Below are positions 62,866 through 64,000 of a DNA stretch of 64,000 nt, in pieces. Origin of the DNA: Datnioides undecimradiatus. Taxonomy: Eukaryota; Chordata; Actinopteri; Lobotiformes; Datnioididae. The notes beneath the pieces were generated by a model. The model was not told where the DNA came from. It did not search any database and worked only from the letters and a program-made list of their open reading frames with translations. Location of the stretch: NCBI GenBank assembly GCA_008933995.1, contig WARS01000015.1:8080861-8144860 (forward strand). The letters are read 5' to 3'. The position numbers and the translations under genes are program-made. Every line of letters starts with the position of its first letter. Position 1 is the first letter of the stretch.

Positions 62866-62977
62866 AAAGGCGCACTATTTATAACTTTTACTTATTGGTT
62901 GTTAAGACAATCAGTTAGAGTTTTAAAACTTTTCCAGTTTTGCTTTCATTTGCGTCCGGAGTTTTGACATCCATACA

Positions 62978-63256
62978 ATGGCCGATAACAAGCACCCGCA
63001 CGTTATTTTCTGCAACGACTCTCCCAAAAGAGTTTTGGTGTCCGTTATCAAGACCACCCCGATTAAACCCAGGAAAGCGGAGGCCCTGACCCCGACTAGC
63101 CCCGGTTTCAGCGACTTCATGGTGTACCCGTGGAAATGGGGGGAGAACGCCCACAATGTGACTCTGAGCCCGGGCTCAGTGAGCGGGGCTTCGTCGCCCA
63201 CCGGGACACAGACGGCCAGAGAAGCGGACACAGCTCCTTCACCCGACCAGATCAGG
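62978..63256 (+). CDS. znf367: Zinc finger protein 367, first coding exon (partial gene)
   Basis: The first exon encodes 93 residues and ends at a GTAGGT donor in phase 0. It reads HVIFCNDSPKRVLVSVIKTT then PIKPRKAEALTPTSPGFSDF and MVYPWKWGENAHNVTLSPGS. Human ZNF367 has the near-identical strings VIFCHDSPKRVLVSVIRTTP and PTSPGFSDFMVYPWRWGENA. ZNF367 is a nuclear C2H2 protein, and the zinc fingers lie in later exons beyond the right edge. The start has a strong context (ACAATGG). It is shorter before the VIFC motif than human and lacks the human poly-Ala/Pro runs. The gene points away from habp4, as in human. Confidence 0.95.
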
Positions 63257-64000
63257 GTAGGTTCACGTCATTTTAACTGTAAGGTTACTGAATACGACCT
63301 GTGGTATGACAGATGTCGTTACTGTATTAGAGTTGTATTTTAAGGCCAACAATATAGTTATTCTTGTATGGTTTGTGGTCGTTGACAACATAGTAATACA
63401 CAAATAAAACAAACATTTACAACGTTTAAACAGTATGTACTTAGAACAACAGTTTTCAGCGAAAAGAATGCATTTCTGATGTTACTGCCATCTTTTAAAA
63501 CATAAAACTATCCAACATGAGTTGTATAAGATGTAAAATTATTCATTTCTTACAGTGGTGTAACTTATAATGGTGAAATTATGTTTGGAGTAAGCCCTAA
63601 CATGGCCAAGATGGAGAGTCATTTAAAAAAACGCCCGCGCATTAGGGTGTGACATGGTGGATTTTAAACCCCAGTTACTTCCTGATTCTGAAGCAGCTGC
63701 TCATACATGACGTCTAGTCGCGCGCCAAAAATGTAACCGGATGTGAATGAATTATACTGGACAAACGTGCGTGCTGCTACAATGTAACACGTGAGCTCAG
63801 CTAAGGACATTATCCTTGATATAATGTTGCGCTGTAGGGCATATAAACCACTGCTAAAACTACCGTGGACTGCCTATGCCTTTATAACAAATACTTAAGC
63901 AAATAAACGCAAAATTAATATAATGTGCATACACAATGTTTAAATCAGTATCTCTGAACTTAATTCATGTGTAAATTTATAAGATAAATACATGGAAACC
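63257..64000 (+). other. znf367: Start of znf367 intron 1, with an internal E2F-like site
   Basis: Noncoding sequence follows the GTAGGT donor to the window edge. It is AT-rich, except for a short CG-containing patch at about 63630-63740 with a CRE-like TGACGTC (63708-63714) and a perfect E2F-type GCGCCAAAA (63722-63730). No further exon was found. Confidence 0.6.

Noticed and set aside
1..64000. A previously undescribed multi-gene system
   Set aside because: All confident genes belong to known vertebrate families in a conserved block. The unusual signals are regulatory and splicing features, not a new gene system.

Overview
This is nuclear DNA from a bony fish, probably a percomorph teleost. 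The genes have vertebrate GT-AG exon structure and closely resemble human proteins. The DNA between them carries CA/GT and GA microsatellites and dispersed repeats that I recognise from teleost genomes. No bacterial, plasmid or viral gene was seen, and no tRNA, rRNA or CRISPR array.

Layout. Positions 1 to about 36.2 kb show no coding exon I could recognise and probably form one very large 3' intron of fbxl17. This stretch holds microsatellites, two fragments of a non-LTR retrotransposon, a 19-bp-stem hairpin, G-rich tracts and several AT-rich, homeodomain-site-dense stretches that look like candidate conserved noncoding elements. fbxl17 (minus strand) has its first five coding exons at 36231-38565, with its promoter probably near 40.3 kb. 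prxl2c (plus, six exons, complete) occupies 41054-43053. cdc14b (plus) occupies 43751-54854, with two alternative first exons, 13 to 14 further exons and an alternative last exon encoding a hydrophobic tail. habp4 (minus, eight coding exons, complete) occupies 56975-59762 and is tail-to-tail with cdc14b. A 2-kb gap contains a piggyBac-like MITE. The promoter and first coding exon of znf367 (plus) begin at 62.3 kb and the gene runs off the right edge.

The order prxl2c-cdc14b-habp4-znf367, with these orientations, matches the human 9q22.32 block read in reverse. That supports calling the phosphatase cdc14b rather than cdc14a. FBXL17 lies on a different human chromosome (5q21), so the fbxl17/prxl2c junction marks a rearrangement between the lineages.

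The genes are not an operon-like system. Two of them (cdc14b, znf367) are cell-cycle genes and have CCAAT and E2F-type sites in front of them. The points most worth a second look are the combinatorial ends of cdc14b (nucleolar-type versus short N-terminus; soluble versus predicted membrane-anchored C-terminus), a strikingly regular ladder of six same-orientation CCAAT boxes in front of znf367, a GC-AG intron in habp4, and a UG-repeat in place of a normal polypyrimidine tract at an fbxl17 splice acceptor. All exon calls were made by eye from frame, splice sites and remembered human proteins; no alignment was run.
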